Assembly: GCF_004363075.1 (NCBI RefSeq) | Contig: NZ_SNYN01000032.1 | Span: forward strand, 1 to 50,721 | Length of the DNA stretch: 50,721 nucleotides | Direction of reading: 5' to 3' | Origin: Actinorugispora endophytica | GTDB lineage: Bacteria > Actinomycetota > Actinomycetes > Streptosporangiales > Streptosporangiaceae | Shown: positions 25,005 to 39,169 of the stretch, piece by piece | Numbering within the stretch: position 1 is the first letter of the stretch | Layout: the number at the start of each line of letters is the position of its first letter | Position numbers and translations under genes: made by a program | Notes under the pieces: generated by a model | What the model was told of the DNA's origin: nothing | Seen by the model: the letters and a program-made list of their open reading frames with translations, nothing else | Databases searched by the model: none

Positions 25005-26078
25005 GTGGGTGGCGACCAGTCGGCAGTCGGTGACCACGGTCGTGACGCTCTGTTCTCGGCCGAGGACCTTCCCGATGGGATCCTGGTGGCGGACCGTGAC
25101 GGCCGGGTGATCGTGTTCAACCGGATGGCCGCCCATCTGACCCGGACGCGGGCGGGCGACGCCATCGGCCGCGACTTCCGAGACGTGCTGCCCCTGCAGG
25201 ACCCGGAGGGGCGGGACTGGTGGAAGTGCACCGACCCCTACGGCGGTCTGCGCATCCGGGTCCGCCAGCCCGAGCGGCTGCTGCTGCTCGCCGACAGGCG
25301 CGAGGTCATGATGGCCGCGCGGTACGTGCGGCGGAGCCCCAACGGGGAGCTGACCCGCCTGGTGGTGACCTTGCGCGACGCCGCCTACCGCGCGCGTTCC
25401 GAGCGCTCCAGCGCGGACCTGGTCTCCACGGTCGCCCACGAGCTGCGCTCCCCGCTGACCAGTGTCAAGGGCTTCACCGCGACGATGCTGGCCAAGTGGG
25501 AGCGGCTCAACGACCGGCAGAAGCTGTTCATGCTGGAGACCGTCAACGCCGACGCGGACCGGGTCACCCGCCTCATCACCGAGCTGCTGAACGTCTCCCG
25601 CATCCAGTCCGGCCGTCTCGAGGTGCGCAGGCAGCTCGTGGACCTGGGGGAGCGGGCGCGCCGGATCGTCGCCGGGCGGGTCGCCGGCGGGGACCCCGAG
25701 AACCGGTTCCGGCTGGACGTGCGAGGCCCGCTGCCGGAGATGTGGCTGGACGCCGACAAGGTCGACCAGATCATCTCGAACCTGGTGGAAAACGGGCTGC
25801 GGCACGGCGCTGGTACTGTCACCATAGTGATCGAGCCGTATGGGGGAGGGGCAGCAGTGTCGGTGCGCGACGAGGGCGAGGGCATCACGCCCGAGGCCGT
25901 TCCGCGCGTCTTCCGCCAGTTCTGGCGCGGCAAGCGGCGTGGTGGCACCGGGCTCGGGCTGTTCATCGTCAAGGGCCTGGTCGAGGCCCACGGCGGCACG
26001 ATCACGGTCGGCCGCGCGCCCAGCGGCGGGGCCGAGTTCCGATTTACCATGCCCGCCGGTACCCCCGAGTTCGTCTGA
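25005..26078 (+). CDS. soluble PAS-domain sensor histidine kinase
   Basis: 357 residues from GTG 25005, which has GGGAGG 5 bases upstream; ATG 24987 is in frame but lacks a site. A PAS domain (about 10-120; LPDGILVADRDGRVIVFNRMA) senses a cytoplasmic signal. HisKA has the phospho-acceptor His in STVAHELRSPLTSVKGF; HATPase_c has the N box (NLVENGLRHG), G1 (DEGEGI) and G2 (GTGLGLFIVKGLV). There is no membrane segment and no response regulator next to it, so it is an orphan kinase. Its place between the rRNA methyltransferase and pheS is conserved in Streptomyces, as I recall. The signal is unknown. Confidence 0.92.
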   Translation: MGGDQSAVGDHGRDALFSAEDLPDGILVADRDGRVIVFNRMAAHLTRTRAGDAIGRDFRDVLPLQDPEGRDWWKCTDPYGGLRIRVRQPERLLLLADRREVMMAARYVRRSPNGELTRLVVTLRDAAYRARSERSSADLVSTVAHELRSPLTSVKGFTATMLAKWERLNDRQKLFMLETVNADADRVTRLITELLNVSRIQSGRLEVRRQLVDLGERARRIVAGRVAGGDPENRFRLDVRGPLPEMWLDADKVDQIISNLVENGLRHGAGTVTIVIEPYGGGAAVSVRDEGEGITPEAVPRVFRQFWRGKRRGGTGLGLFIVKGLVEAHGGTITVGRAPSGGAEFRFTMPAGTPEFV

Positions 26079-26460
26079 CGGCCTCGGAAACGGCGGGCTC
26101 AGAGCGTGTCGGGCAGACGCCTCCGACCGCCTCCGCTGTGCGATGCTTCTCGGGGTTCCGCGGGTTTCGCGGTTTCGCGCGGCACGGGTCCGGAACGGTC
26201 TCCCGGCCGCGCTCCCAGGACGTGTTCGGAAAGTGATTCCGGGACGGCTCGCGTTCCTCCGGGGCGGGGCCGCCGGACGCCGCGAAGGTCATCCCGGTCG
26301 GCCGTCCGAGCGGCACCGACGGCACCGCGGACGCGGGCCCGGAACGGCTCTCCGAACACGACCCGGGACTTCCTTGTCGGTTTGAGCCCACCCGCCGCAC
26401 GGCGGTGGGCCGTGACGGTCCGTCCCGCAGCCTCTGCGAGGGCGGAGAGGCAACCACCTT
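26079..26460 (+). promoter_or_regulatory. 382-bp pheS leader region with hairpins
   Basis: GCCCACC (26386-26392) pairs with GGTGGGC (26404-26410), extended by GCC/GGC after a bulged C: a hairpin 51 bases before the pheS start. A longer-range inverted repeat, CGTGTTCGGA (26221-26230) and TCCGAACACG (26351-26360), encloses a 140-base segment. No Phe-rich leader peptide or T-box is evident, so the role is open. Confidence 0.35.
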
Positions 26461-27579
26461 ATGTCTGCACCCAACAATTCCTATGACCCCGTCGAGGTGA
26501 GCGCGCTGCACCCGGACGAGGTCGAACGCATGCGCACCGAAGCGCTCGACGCCATCGCGAAGGCCGCCGGCCTGGAGGAGCTCAAGGAGGTCCGGATCGC
26601 GCACGCGGGGGACCGCTCCCCGCTGGCACTGGCCAACCGGGAGATCGGCGCGCTTCCGCCGGCGGCCAAGGCCGAGGCGGGCAAGCGCGTGGGCGGCGCC
26701 CGCCGCGCGGTCTCCGAGGCGGTCAAGGCGCGCCAGTCCCAGCTCGAGGACGAGCGCGACGCCCGCGTGCTCGTCGAGGAGGCCGTCGACGTCACCCTTC
26801 CCTTCGACCGGATCCCGCGCGGCGCCCGGCACCCGCTGACCACCGTCGCCGAGCGGATGGCCGACATCTTCGTCGGCATGGGCTTCGAGGTCGCCGAGGG
26901 GCCCGAGGTCGAGGCCGAGTGGTACAACTTCGACGCGCTCAACTTCCTGCCCGACCACCCGGCCCGCACCATGCAGGACACCTTCTTCGTGGCGGGGCCC
27001 GACGGCGCCGAGTCCGGTCTGGTGCTGCGCACCCACACCTCGCCGGTGCAGGTCCGCTCGATGCTGGACCGCGAGCTCCCCGTCTACGTGGTGGTGCCCG
27101 GTCGGACCTTCCGCACCGACGAGCTGGACGCCACCCACAGCCCGGTCTTCCACCAGCTGGAGGGGCTGGTGGTGGACGAGGGGATCACGCTGGCGCACCT
27201 GCGCGGCGCGATCCAGGTGTTCGTCGAGCGGATGTTCGGCGAGGGCCTGCGCACCCGCATGCGCCCGTCCTACTTCCCGTTCACCGAGCCGTCGGCCGAG
27301 GTCGACATGGAGTGCTTCGTGTGCCGGGGCGCCTCCGTGGGGAACCCCGACGCCCCCTGCCGGACCTGCTCGTCGGAGGGCTGGATCGAGATCGGCGGCT
27401 GCGGCGTCGTCAACCCGCGGGTGCTCACCGCCGCGGGGGTCGACACCGAGCGCTACAGCGGTTGGGCCTTCGGCCTGGGCATCGAGCGGACACTGATGTT
27501 CGCCCACGGTGTGAAGGACATGCACGACATGGTCGAGGGTGACATCCGGTTCACCGCGGCCTTCGGGATGGAGATGTGA
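26461..27579 (+). CDS. pheS: phenylalanyl-tRNA synthetase alpha subunit
   Basis: 372 residues. Catalytic subunit of the alpha2-beta2 enzyme that charges tRNA-Phe. N-terminal coiled coil (about 1-100) for tRNA binding, then the class II core: [20 protein letters not shown] (motif 1), [19 protein letters not shown] (motif 2), and [14 protein letters not shown] (motif 3). The Cys-rich insert ([15 protein letters not shown]) is found in actinobacterial PheS. The stop TGA overlaps the pheT ATG by one base (ATGTGATG), so the subunits are translationally coupled. Confidence 0.98.
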   Translation: MSAPNNSYDPVEVSALHPDEVERMRTEALDAIAKAAGLEELKEVRIAHAGDRSPLALANREIGALPPAAKAEAGKRVGGARRAVSEAVKARQSQLEDERDARVLVEEAVDVTLPFDRIPRGARHPLTTVAERMADIFVGMGFEVAEGPEVEAEWYNFDALNFLPDHPARTMQDTFFVAGPDGAESGLVLRTHTSPVQVRSMLDRELPVYVVVPGRTFRTDELDATHSPVFHQLEGLVVDEGITLAHLRGAIQVFVERMFGEGLRTRMRPSYFPFTEPSAEVDMECFVCRGASVGNPDAPCRTCSSEGWIEIGGCGVVNPRVLTAAGVDTERYSGWAFGLGIERTLMFAHGVKDMHDMVEGDIRFTAAFGMEM

Positions 27580-30074
27580 TGCGGGTTCCCCTTTCCTGGC
27601 TGCGCGAGTACGTCGAACTGCCCGAGGAGGTCACCCCGCGCGCTCTGGCGTCGGCGCTGATCTCGGCCGGGCTCGAGGTCGAGACCGTCGACGTGGTCGG
27701 CGCCGACATCACCGGCCCCGTCGTGGCGGGCCGGGTGCTGGACATCGAGGAGCTCACCGGGTTCAAGAAGCCCATCCGCTTCTGCCGGGTGGACGTGGGC
27801 GGCGCCAACGGCACGGGCGAACCGCAGGAGATCGTGTGCGGTGCGCGCAACTTCGCCGAGGGCGACCTCGTCGTGGTGGCGCTGCCGGGCGCGGTGCTGC
27901 CCGGCGACTTCGCGATCTCCGCGCGCAAGACCTACGGCCGCGTCTCGGCGGGCATGATCTGCTCGGCGAGCGAGCTGGAGCTGTGGGAGGACCACGCGGG
28001 CATCATCGTGCTGCCCGAGGGCGCCGCCGATCCCGGCGCGGACGCCTACGGCCTGCTGGGCCTGCGCGACGACGTCCTGGACATCGCCGTCACCCCGGAC
28101 CGCGGCTACGCGCTGTCGATCCGCGGCGTGGCCCGCGAGGCGGCCGCCGTCTACGGCGTTCCCTTCACGGACCCCGCCGACGTGGCCCCGCCCGAGCGGA
28201 ACGACGGCGGTTACCCGGCGGTCGTGGCCGATCCCGAGATCTGCTCGCGCTACGTGCTGCGCGGCGTGAGCGGGTTCGACCCCGCCGCGCCGAGCCCGCT
28301 GTGGATGCGCCGCCGCCTGCACCTGGCCGGGGTGCGCTCCGTCTCCCTGGCGGTCGACGTCACCAACTACGTGATGATGGAGCTCGGCCAGCCGCTGCAC
28401 GCCTGGGACCGCTCCGCGTTGCGCGGCCCCATCGAGGTGCGCCTCGCCAAACCGGGCGAGAAGCTGGAGACCCTCGACCACGTGGTGCGCGAGCTGGACC
28501 CCGACGACATCCTGATCACCGACGACTCCGGGCCGATCAACATCGCCGGGGTGATGGGTGGTCTGGACACCGAGATCGGGGACGCCTCCACGGACGTCCT
28601 GATCGAGGCCGCGCACTTCGCCGAGACGCACATCGCCCGCACCTCGCGCCGCCACCAGCTCTCGTCGGAGTCCTCCCGCCGCTTCGAGCGCGGCGTCGAC
28701 TCCGCGGTGCAGATGGCCGCGGCCACCCGCGCGGTCGCCCTGCTCGCCGAGCTGGGCGGGGCGGTCGTCGACGACGGCGTCACCCATCTGGACCTGGGAG
28801 CACCTCGCGATCCCATCGTGGTCCGGGCGGACAACGCGGGCCGGATCGCGGGCGTGGCCTACCCGGTCGAGACCGAGATCGCGCGGCTGCGCCTGGTGGG
28901 CTGCGAGGTCGTCCAGGACGGGGACACGCTCTCCGTGACCCCGCCGACCTGGCGTCCGGATCTGACCGACCCCAACGACCTGGCTGAAGAGGTCATCCGG
29001 TACGAGGGGTACGAGAACATCCCGGCGGTTCGGCCGAGGGCCGAGGCCGGCCGCGGGCTGACCCGTGGCCAGCGGCTGCGCCGGGGAGTGGGCCGGACGC
29101 TGGCCGACGCCGGGTTCAGCGAGGTGCTCAACTACCCGTTCATGGGCGAGCGGGACCTCGACGGCCTCCAGTTGGAGCCCGGTGACGCCCGCCGGTCCGC
29201 GCTGCGCCTGGCCAACCCGCTCAACGACGACGAGCCGCTGCTGCGCACGACCCTGCTGCCGGGCCTGCTCAAGGCACTGGTCCGCAACGTCGGGCGCGGG
29301 TTCGGCGACGTGGCGCTGTTCGAGATGGGCCTGGTCTACCGGCCCGAGCCCGGCGCGCCCGAGCGGGCTCCGATGCTCGGCGTGGACCGCGGTCCGACTC
29401 CCGAGGAGCGTGCCGCCGTGGACGCGGCGATCCCGAACCAGCCGCGCCGGGTCGGCGCGGTGCTGGCGGGACAGCGCGAACGGGCCGGATGGTGGGGGCC
29501 GGGCCGTGCCGCCACCTGGGCCGACGCGATCCAGGCCGCACGCGAGGTGGCCGCCGCGGCCGGGGTGGAGCTCGTGGTGCGCGCCGACCGGCACGCGCCC
29601 TGGCATCCGGGCCGCTGCGCGGCGCTGTACGTGGCGGGGGCCGACGGCGAGCGGCTCGTGGGACACGCCGGTGAGCTGCACCCCCGCGTGGTCAAGGCGT
29701 ACGGGCTGCCCGAGCGGGTCGCGGCCGTGGAGGTCGAACTGGACCTCGTCGAGGCCGCCGCCGGTGCCGCGACCGCGCCGGAGGTCTCCACCTACCCGGT
29801 GGCCACCCAGGACGTCGCGCTCCTGGTGGACGGGACGGTGCACGCGGCGGACGTCGAGGCCGCGCTGCGCGAGGGCGCGGGCGCGCTGCTGGAGAGCGTC
29901 CGGCTGTTCGACGTCTACACCGGTGAGCAGGTGGGCGAGGGGCGCAAGTCGTTGGCCTACTCGTTGCGTCTGCGGGCCGGCGACCGCACGCTGACGGCGG
30001 AGGAGGCCACGGCCGCGCGCGACGCCGCGGTGGCCCTGGCGGCCGAGCGCACGGGAGCGGTGCTGCGCGGCTAG
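27579..30074 (+). CDS. pheT: phenylalanyl-tRNA synthetase beta subunit
   Basis: 831 residues from ATG 27579 ([12 protein letters not shown]); a GTG three bases earlier is possible. Domains in order: B1/tRNA-binding EMAP-like domain (about 40-150, with the [10 protein letters not shown] region), the B3/4 editing domain (about 215-390, LHAWDRSAL and [18 protein letters not shown]), B5 (about 400-470), the catalytic-like core ([31 protein letters not shown]), and the C-terminal FDX-ACB anticodon-binding domain (from about 735, [13 protein letters not shown]). No defects are seen. Confidence 0.98.
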   Translation: MRVPLSWLREYVELPEEVTPRALASALISAGLEVETVDVVGADITGPVVAGRVLDIEELTGFKKPIRFCRVDVGGANGTGEPQEIVCGARNFAEGDLVVVALPGAVLPGDFAISARKTYGRVSAGMICSASELELWEDHAGIIVLPEGAADPGADAYGLLGLRDDVLDIAVTPDRGYALSIRGVAREAAAVYGVPFTDPADVAPPERNDGGYPAVVADPEICSRYVLRGVSGFDPAAPSPLWMRRRLHLAGVRSVSLAVDVTNYVMMELGQPLHAWDRSALRGPIEVRLAKPGEKLETLDHVVRELDPDDILITDDSGPINIAGVMGGLDTEIGDASTDVLIEAAHFAETHIARTSRRHQLSSESSRRFERGVDSAVQMAAATRAVALLAELGGAVVDDGVTHLDLGAPRDPIVVRADNAGRIAGVAYPVETEIARLRLVGCEVVQDGDTLSVTPPTWRPDLTDPNDLAEEVIRYEGYENIPAVRPRAEAGRGLTRGQRLRRGVGRTLADAGFSEVLNYPFMGERDLDGLQLEPGDARRSALRLANPLNDDEPLLRTTLLPGLLKALVRNVGRGFGDVALFEMGLVYRPEPGAPERAPMLGVDRGPTPEERAAVDAAIPNQPRRVGAVLAGQRERAGWWGPGRAATWADAIQAAREVAAAAGVELVVRADRHAPWHPGRCAALYVAGADGERLVGHAGELHPRVVKAYGLPERVAAVEVELDLVEAAAGAATAPEVSTYPVATQDVALLVDGTVHAADVEAALREGAGALLESVRLFDVYTGEQVGEGRKSLAYSLRLRAGDRTLTAEEATAARDAAVALAAERTGAVLRG

Positions 30075-30185
30075 GGGGAGGAGGGGGCGCGTCCCGGCCG
30101 GGCGCCGGGGCGTGGTCCCCTCCGGCCCTGGGGGCGGCGAGGCCCCGACCGGCCGAGATCGGCCACGACCGGTCCCCAAATTAGT

Positions 30186-30199
30186 TATCTAGGAAGATA
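30186..30199. promoter_or_regulatory. palindrome TATCT-AGGA-AGATA, likely MarR operator
   Basis: A perfect 5-bp inverted repeat in a markedly AT-rich block (about 30178-30225) 55-68 bases before marR. The MarR family usually represses its own promoter through such palindromes. The block probably also holds the -35/-10. Confidence 0.45.
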
Positions 30200-30253
30200 T
30201 TTCTTGCATATGATGGAAGCGGTCGCACCGTGGCGGCCGCGAGGGGGGACCGT

Positions 30254-30739
30254 ATGAATACGCAGGCAGGGACGACGGAGACGATCACCGACGACGACCT
30301 CATCACCGGTTGGGGGCTGTTCCACGAGGCGCTCTCCGCGACCGACCCGCTCCTGCTGCGCGGGATCGACCCGTGCGGGAAGGACATGTCCGGCCCGTGG
30401 TTCGAGGTGCTGATCCGCCTGCAGCGCTCGCCCGACCACCGGCTTCCGATGAGTCAGCTGGCCCGTGAGGTGTCCCTGAGCAGCGGCGGGTTCACCAAGT
30501 TGGCCGACCGTCTGGAGCGCAACGGCTACCTGGCCCGTCAGGCCTGCCCCTCGGACCGTCGCGTCACCTACGCCGCCCTCACCGAGGAGGGGCTGGCCCT
30601 GGCCGAGCAGGCCCGGGCCAAGCACGTGGCGCTGCTGCGCGAGCACGTGCTCGGCCCACTGGGCCTGGAGGGCCTCCAGGCCCTGGCCGCCCAGGCTCGC
30701 AAGCTGCGCGACAGCTCCCGCGAGTCCGGCGGCCTCTAA
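30254..30739 (+). CDS. MarR-family transcriptional regulator
   Basis: 161 residues from ATG 30254 with GAGGGGGGACC upstream. The winged helix spans about 50-120: LPMSQLAREVSLSSGGFTKLADRLERNGYLARQACPSDRRVTYAALTEEG is the full MarR recognition helix plus wing, with the conserved DRR. It is expected to dimerise through its N- and C-terminal helices and respond to a small phenolic or oxidative ligand. The oxidoreductase gene at 31012 lies downstream on the same strand, but a large palindrome between them argues for separate transcription. Confidence 0.9.
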   Translation: MNTQAGTTETITDDDLITGWGLFHEALSATDPLLLRGIDPCGKDMSGPWFEVLIRLQRSPDHRLPMSQLAREVSLSSGGFTKLADRLERNGYLARQACPSDRRVTYAALTEEGLALAEQARAKHVALLREHVLGPLGLEGLQALAAQARKLRDSSRESGGL

Positions 30740-30780
30740 GGCGTGTCTGGACAGTGCTTCCGGCCGTCCGGTGCCCGTTC

Positions 30781-30850
30781 TCCCGCTGATCTTGGCCTTT
30801 CCGGGGTCTCAAAGGCGCTTGAGACCCCGGAAAGGCCAAGATCAGCGGGA
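30781..30850. repeat. 32-bp perfect palindrome with 6-base loop
   Basis: 30781-30812 (starting TCCCGCTGATCTTGGCC) is exactly complementary to 30819-30850, with loop AGGCGC. It lies 41 bases past the marR stop and 161 bases before the oxidoreductase start. It is much longer and more perfect than any other hairpin here. It can act as a terminator; its exactness also fits a mobile palindromic (REP/MITE-like) unit or recent duplication. Confidence 0.8.
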
Positions 30851-31011
30851 CCGGCGTGCCTCCGCCGACGATCGGGGAGGCCCCGGGCGGGACGCCGCCG
30901 GTCTTTACTAAAATTGGCGTTCTTCGGGACAATCACTCCCGATAGCCTTGTGGGTCGCACCCGTCTGGGGCATGGGGTGCGAGACGCGGAACGTCCGGGG
31001 GAAGCAGACTC

Positions 31012-32454
31012 ATGAAACTCATCGCCAACGCGGCCGAGATGCGCGCCATTCCCCGCTCGACGGAGTTCCGCAACGGCGGGGTGTCCTTCTGGTACCGGGA
31101 CGCGGGCCTTCCCGAGCGCAGAGCCCCGCTGCCCGGCGACGCCGACTACGACGTCTGCGTCGTCGGCGCCGGGTACACCGGCCTGTGGACCGCCTACTAC
31201 CTGAAGAAGGCCCGGCCCGACCTTCGGGTGGCGGTCCTGGAGCGCGAGTTCGCGGGCTTCGGCGCCTCGGGGCGCAACGGCGGATGGCTGTCGGCCGAGT
31301 TCGCCGGGTCGCGCGAGCGCTACGCGGAGTCGCACGGCAAGGGCGCGGTGATCGCCCTGCAGCGCGCGATGATGGCCGCGGTCGACGAGGTCATCGAGGT
31401 GGCCGAGGCCGAGAGCATCGACGCCGACATCGTCAAGGGCGGCATGCGCACGGTGGCCACCAACCCGGCGCAGAAGGCCCGCCTCCTCGAGGAGATCACC
31501 TACCTGCAGGAGTGGGGCTACTGGCCCGAGGACTTCTACCTGCTGGAACCCGACCACGAACCGCGCCTGCGGGTGGACGGAACGATCGCCGAGGCCTTCA
31601 GCCCGCACGCCGCGCGCGTCCAGCCCGCCAAACTCGCCAGGGGCCTGGCCGCGGCGGTCGCGGCCCTGGGAGTGGACGTCTTCGAGGACACCGCCGTCAC
31701 CGAGATCAGGGGGCGCCAGGGCGGCGAGTCGGCCGCGGCGGTGACCGAGCGCGGCACGGTGCGCGCCGCGCACGTCATCCGCGCCACCGAGGGGTTCACC
31801 GCCTCGATGGCCGGCGAGCGCCGCCAGTGGCTCCCGATGCACTCCTCGATGATCGCCACCGAGCCGTTGAGCGCGGAGGCGTGGAAGCGCATCGGCTGGG
31901 AGGGCCGCGAGGTGCTCGGCGACGCCGCGCACGCCTACGTCTACGCCCAGCGCACCGCCGACGACCGCATCGCCATCGGAGGGCGGGGCGCGCCCTACCG
32001 CTTCGGTTCGGGGCACGACAACAACGGCGCCACCCAGCCGCAGGCGATCGCCGAGCTGTGGCGCGCCCTGGTCCGGCTGTTCCCCGCGGCCTCGGAGGTC
32101 CCCGTGGCGCACGCCTGGTCCGGTGTGCTGGGGGTGTCCCGGGACTGGTGCCCCACCGTGCACCTGGACTCCGCCGAGGGGCTGGGCTGGGCGGGCGGTT
32201 ACGTCGGCAGCGGCGTCACCGCGTCCAACCTGGCCGGCCGTACCCTGCGCGATCTGGTGCTGGGCCGCACCACCGAGCTGACCAGGCTGCCCTGGGTGGG
32301 ACACCGCGCGCGCGGCTGGGAGCCCGAGCCGCTGCGCTGGATCGGCACCCAGGTGAGCCACGGCCTCTACCGCACCGCGGACCGCCGCGAAGCCGACCAC
32401 GGCGCGGAGACCTCCACCTTCGCCGACCTGGCCGCCAGGATCTCGGGCCGCTGA
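31012..32454 (+). CDS. FAD-dependent oxidoreductase (DAO family, PuuB/glycine oxidase-like)
   Basis: 480 residues. The FAD-binding Rossmann motif CVVGAGYTGLWTAYYL is near residues 45-60, followed by FGASGRNGGWLS, a hallmark of the gamma-glutamylputrescine oxidase-like branch. The C-terminal FAD contact GGYVGSGVTASNLAGRTL is present. Such enzymes oxidise a primary or secondary amine to an aldehyde or imine with release of H2O2. The substrate is unknown. ATG 31012 follows GGGGGAAGC. Its neighbours, a MarR regulator and the arginine operon, do not fix its role; polyamine catabolism is a guess from the family. Confidence 0.88.
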   Translation: MKLIANAAEMRAIPRSTEFRNGGVSFWYRDAGLPERRAPLPGDADYDVCVVGAGYTGLWTAYYLKKARPDLRVAVLEREFAGFGASGRNGGWLSAEFAGSRERYAESHGKGAVIALQRAMMAAVDEVIEVAEAESIDADIVKGGMRTVATNPAQKARLLEEITYLQEWGYWPEDFYLLEPDHEPRLRVDGTIAEAFSPHAARVQPAKLARGLAAAVAALGVDVFEDTAVTEIRGRQGGESAAAVTERGTVRAAHVIRATEGFTASMAGERRQWLPMHSSMIATEPLSAEAWKRIGWEGREVLGDAAHAYVYAQRTADDRIAIGGRGAPYRFGSGHDNNGATQPQAIAELWRALVRLFPAASEVPVAHAWSGVLGVSRDWCPTVHLDSAEGLGWAGGYVGSGVTASNLAGRTLRDLVLGRTTELTRLPWVGHRARGWEPEPLRWIGTQVSHGLYRTADRREADHGAETSTFADLAARISGR

Positions 32455-32529
32455 GAAGACGCGGGTCCGTCACGGCGTCGAGCGGGCGGTCGTCCAGGGC
32501 ACCGCTCGGAGGCGGCCTCGCTCCTATCC

Positions 32530-32549
32530 TTATGCAGTGACTTGCATAA
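32530..32549 (+). promoter_or_regulatory. ARG box (ArgR operator) before argC
   Basis: TTATGCA-GTGACT-TGCATAA is a perfect 7-bp inverted repeat, with a further half-site (GTGCAT) at about 32562-32567. Actinobacterial ARG boxes contain TGCAT-type half-sites. It lies 61-80 bases before argC, where the promoter must be, so ArgR encoded downstream should repress here with arginine. Confidence 0.75.
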
Positions 32550-34782
<2,233 letters not shown>

Positions 34783-34786
<4 letters not shown>

Positions 34787-35703
34787 TCTCCAGAATCCAC
34801 CAGACCGCCCTGGACAAGGCGAGCACCCTCATCGAGGCGCTGCCGTGGATGGGCGCCCTCCACGGCAAGACCGTCGTCGTCAAGTACGGCGGCAACGCGA
34901 TGACCGACCCCGAACTCCGGGCGCGCTTCGCCGAGAACATCGTCTTCCTGCGCTACGCGGGACTGCGCCCGGTCGTCGTGCACGGCGGCGGTCCGCAGAT
35001 CAACGCGCATTTGGAGCGGCTCGGCGTGGAGAGCACCTTCACCGGGGGCCTGCGGGTCACGACCCCCGAGACGATGGACATCGTCCGGATGGTGCTGGTC
35101 GGCCAGGTCAACCGCGAGATCGTCGGACTGGTCAACGCGCACGGCCCCTTCGCGGTGGGCATGTCGGGCGAGGACGCCAACCTGTTCACCGCCGAGCGCA
35201 AACCCGCCATCGTGGACGGCGAACCCGTCGACATCGGCCTGGTCGGCGAGGTCGTGGACGTGCAGCCGGGCGCGGTGCGCAGCCTCCTGGACGACGGGCG
35301 CGTCCCGGTCGTCTCCAGCATCGCCCGCTCCGCCGAGGGCGTGTACAACGTCAACGCCGACACCGCCGCCGCGGCCCTGGCCGTGGCCCTGGGCGCGGCC
35401 AAGCTCATCGTCCTGACCGACGTCGAGGGCCTGTACGCCGACTACCCGGCCAACTCCGAGCTGATCAGCCACCTCACCGCCGCCGAGCTGGAGGAGCTGC
35501 TCCCGGGCCTGTCCTCGGGGATGGTCCCGAAGATGGAGGCGTGCCTGCGCGCGGTGCGCGGCGGCGTCCCCCAGGCGCACGTGCTGGACGGACGGGTGCC
35601 CAACGCGATGCTGCTGGAGATCTTCACCGACGACGGGATCGGCACCATGGTGCTGGCCGACGAGCGGGCCAAGGACGAACTGACCGCGGGAGGACCCTCG
35701 TGA
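34783..35703 (+). CDS. argB: acetylglutamate kinase
   Basis: 306 residues, ATG overlapping the argJ stop (ATGA). It phosphorylates N-acetylglutamate. VVKYGGNAM and [11 protein letters not shown] are the ATP- and substrate-binding glycine loops; VGEVVDV and [20 protein letters not shown] are further signatures. The N-terminal helix ([13 protein letters not shown]) is the kind found in hexameric, arginine-inhibited enzymes, so feedback inhibition is likely. Confidence 0.97.
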
Positions 35704-36911
35704 GCGCCACCGAGCAGCTGAAGAAGCGCTTCGACGCGGTCTTCATGCCCAACTACGGGACCCCGCCCGTCGCCCTGGAGAGGGGCGAGGGCCGGTACGT
35801 CTTCGACGTCGACGGCAAACGCTACCTCGACCTCATCGCCGGGATCGCGGTGTCCGCGCTCGGGCACGGCCACCCCGCACTGGTCGAGGCGGTCGCCGCG
35901 CAGAGCGCCAGGCTCGCGCACACCAGCAACCTGTTCCTGCACGAGGGCGAGGTCGCGCTCGCCGAGAAGCTCGTCGACCTGCTCGGCGCGCCCGCCCGGG
36001 TCTTCCTCGCCAACTCCGGCACCGAGGCCAACGAGGCGGCGCTCAAACTCGTCAAGCGGGCCGCGGGACCCGAGCGGACCTACTACGTCGCCACCGTCGC
36101 CGGCTTCCACGGCCGCACCTCCGGTGCGCTCGCCCTGACCGGCAAGCCAGCCATCCGCGAGCCCTTCGGCCCGTTCGGCATGGACGTGCGGTTCGTGCCG
36201 CACGGCGACGCCGAGGCGCTGCGCGCGGCCGTCACCGACGAGTGCGCCGCGGTCTTCGTCGAGCCCGTGCAGGGCGAGGCCGGTGTCGTCCCCGCCCCCG
36301 AGGGCTACCTCAGGGAGGTGCGCGCGGTCTGTGACGCCACCGGCGCAGCCTTCGTCCTGGACGAGATCCAGAGCGGTATCGGGCGCACCGGGCGGTGGTT
36401 CGCCCACCAGGCCGAGGGCGTCCGGCCCGATGTGATCACCCTGGCCAAGGGCCTGGGCGGCGGGCTGCCCATCGGCGCCTGCGTCGGCTTCGGGGCGTAC
36501 GGCACCGCGTTCGCCAAAGGCGACCACGGCTCCACGTTCGGCGGGAACCCGGTCGCCGCCGCGGCGGCCCTGGCCGTCATCACCACCATCGAGAACGAGG
36601 GCCTGCTCGCGTCGGCCGCCGAACTCGGCGAACTGCTCGCCGGCGAGATCCGCGAGATCGGCCATCCCCTGGTCGCGGAGGTGCGCGGGGCCGGGCTGTG
36701 GCGCGGCGTGCGCCTGACCGCCCCGGCCGCGGCGCACGTGCAGTCCCGCGCGGCGGAGGCCGGGTTCCTGGTCAACGCGGTCACCTCCGACACCGTTCGC
36801 CTGGCCCCGCCGCTGACCATCACCCGCGCCGAGGTCCTCGAGTTCACCGGGGCGCTCCCCGCCGTCCTGGCCGCCGCGGCCGGGGACGCCGACGAGGACG
36901 GGCGACGATGA
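35700..36911 (+). CDS. argD: acetylornithine aminotransferase
   Basis: 403 residues from GTG 35700, overlapping the argB stop by 4 bp. A class III PLP aminotransferase that makes N-acetylornithine from the semialdehyde and glutamate. Signatures: [45 protein letters not shown] with the PLP-pyridine Asp, and [15 protein letters not shown] with the Schiff-base Lys. Stop overlaps argR (ATGA). Confidence 0.97.
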   Translation: MSATEQLKKRFDAVFMPNYGTPPVALERGEGRYVFDVDGKRYLDLIAGIAVSALGHGHPALVEAVAAQSARLAHTSNLFLHEGEVALAEKLVDLLGAPARVFLANSGTEANEAALKLVKRAAGPERTYYVATVAGFHGRTSGALALTGKPAIREPFGPFGMDVRFVPHGDAEALRAAVTDECAAVFVEPVQGEAGVVPAPEGYLREVRAVCDATGAAFVLDEIQSGIGRTGRWFAHQAEGVRPDVITLAKGLGGGLPIGACVGFGAYGTAFAKGDHGSTFGGNPVAAAAALAVITTIENEGLLASAAELGELLAGEIREIGHPLVAEVRGAGLWRGVRLTAPAAAHVQSRAAEAGFLVNAVTSDTVRLAPPLTITRAEVLEFTGALPAVLAAAAGDADEDGRR

Positions 36912-37441
36912 CCGTCGACGGCGCGAAGTCCACACCCCTCACCAAGGCCGCCCGGCACGCCAGGATCACCGAGACGCTGACGAGGAACGACGTCCGTTCC
37001 CAGAGCGACCTGGCGCGCCTGCTGGCCGAGGCGGGCGTCCAGGTCACGCAGGCGACGCTCTCGCGCGACCTGGACGAACTGGGAGCGGTCAAACTCCGCA
37101 CCGTCGACGGCAACCTCGTCTACGTCCTGCCCGGGGAAGGCGGTGAGCGCCTGCAGCGGGCGCGTCCCGACACCCTCGGCCTGGAGCACGTATTCAACTC
37201 ACGCATGAGCAGGCTGGCCGAGGACCTCCTGGTCTCGGCCGAGTCGTCGGCCAACATGGTCATCGTCCGCACCCCGCCGGGCGCGGCCCAGTACCTGGCC
37301 TCGGCGATCGACCACACCGACATCCCGGCGATCCTGGGGACCATCGCCGGGGACGACACCATCCTGGTGATCGCCCGCGACCCCCAGGGGGGCGGGGAAC
37401 TCGCCTCGGCACTGCTGAGGCTCGCCAACCGGCGCCCCTAG
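36908..37441 (+). CDS. argR: arginine repressor
   Basis: 177 residues. N-terminal winged helix (about 20-85; [32 protein letters not shown]) binds ARG boxes. The C-terminal oligomerisation and arginine-binding domain carries [15 protein letters not shown]. It acts as a hexamer with L-arginine as corepressor. It is the last gene of the overlapping argCJBDR operon and so probably regulates its own synthesis through the palindrome at 32530-32549. argF and argG are not in this window. Confidence 0.97.
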   Translation: MTVDGAKSTPLTKAARHARITETLTRNDVRSQSDLARLLAEAGVQVTQATLSRDLDELGAVKLRTVDGNLVYVLPGEGGERLQRARPDTLGLEHVFNSRMSRLAEDLLVSAESSANMVIVRTPPGAAQYLASAIDHTDIPAILGTIAGDDTILVIARDPQGGGELASALLRLANRRP

Positions 37442-37527
37442 GAGCCGGTCCCCGCCCGCAGCGGAGGAGCCGGGCCGGCGGGGGCCCCTCACGTCCCGTC
37501 CGACCGAACACCGACGATCCCAGCTAA

Positions 37528-38958
<1,431 letters not shown>

Positions 38959-38970
38959 CCGAACCCACCA

Positions 38971-39012
38971 CGAGGAGGAGCGGACCGGGCGGGCCCGGAC
39001 CGCTCCTCCTCG
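38971..39012 (+). terminator. 13-bp hairpin after argH
   Basis: CGAGGAGGAGCGG (38971-38983) pairs perfectly with CCGCTCCTCCTCG (39000-39012), with extra pairing in the GC-rich loop. It ends the arginine genes. Confidence 0.75.
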
Positions 39013-39169
39013 CGTGTCCGGGGAAGCGCACCATCCGGGTGGATTTGGCCAAAGCCCCTGCGCACCCGAGCCGTTTCCGGTAGCGTCCAAGATCGATGAG
39101 CACCATGAGTGTGCGATCGATTGCGGGCAGTAATTGTTGTCCCCGGTCGCGGTGCGGGGGAGGACCTTC

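Noticed and set aside
27453-30179. 908-codon open frame on the minus strand
   Set aside because: Antisense to pheT, with repetitive composition; a GC-skew shadow.
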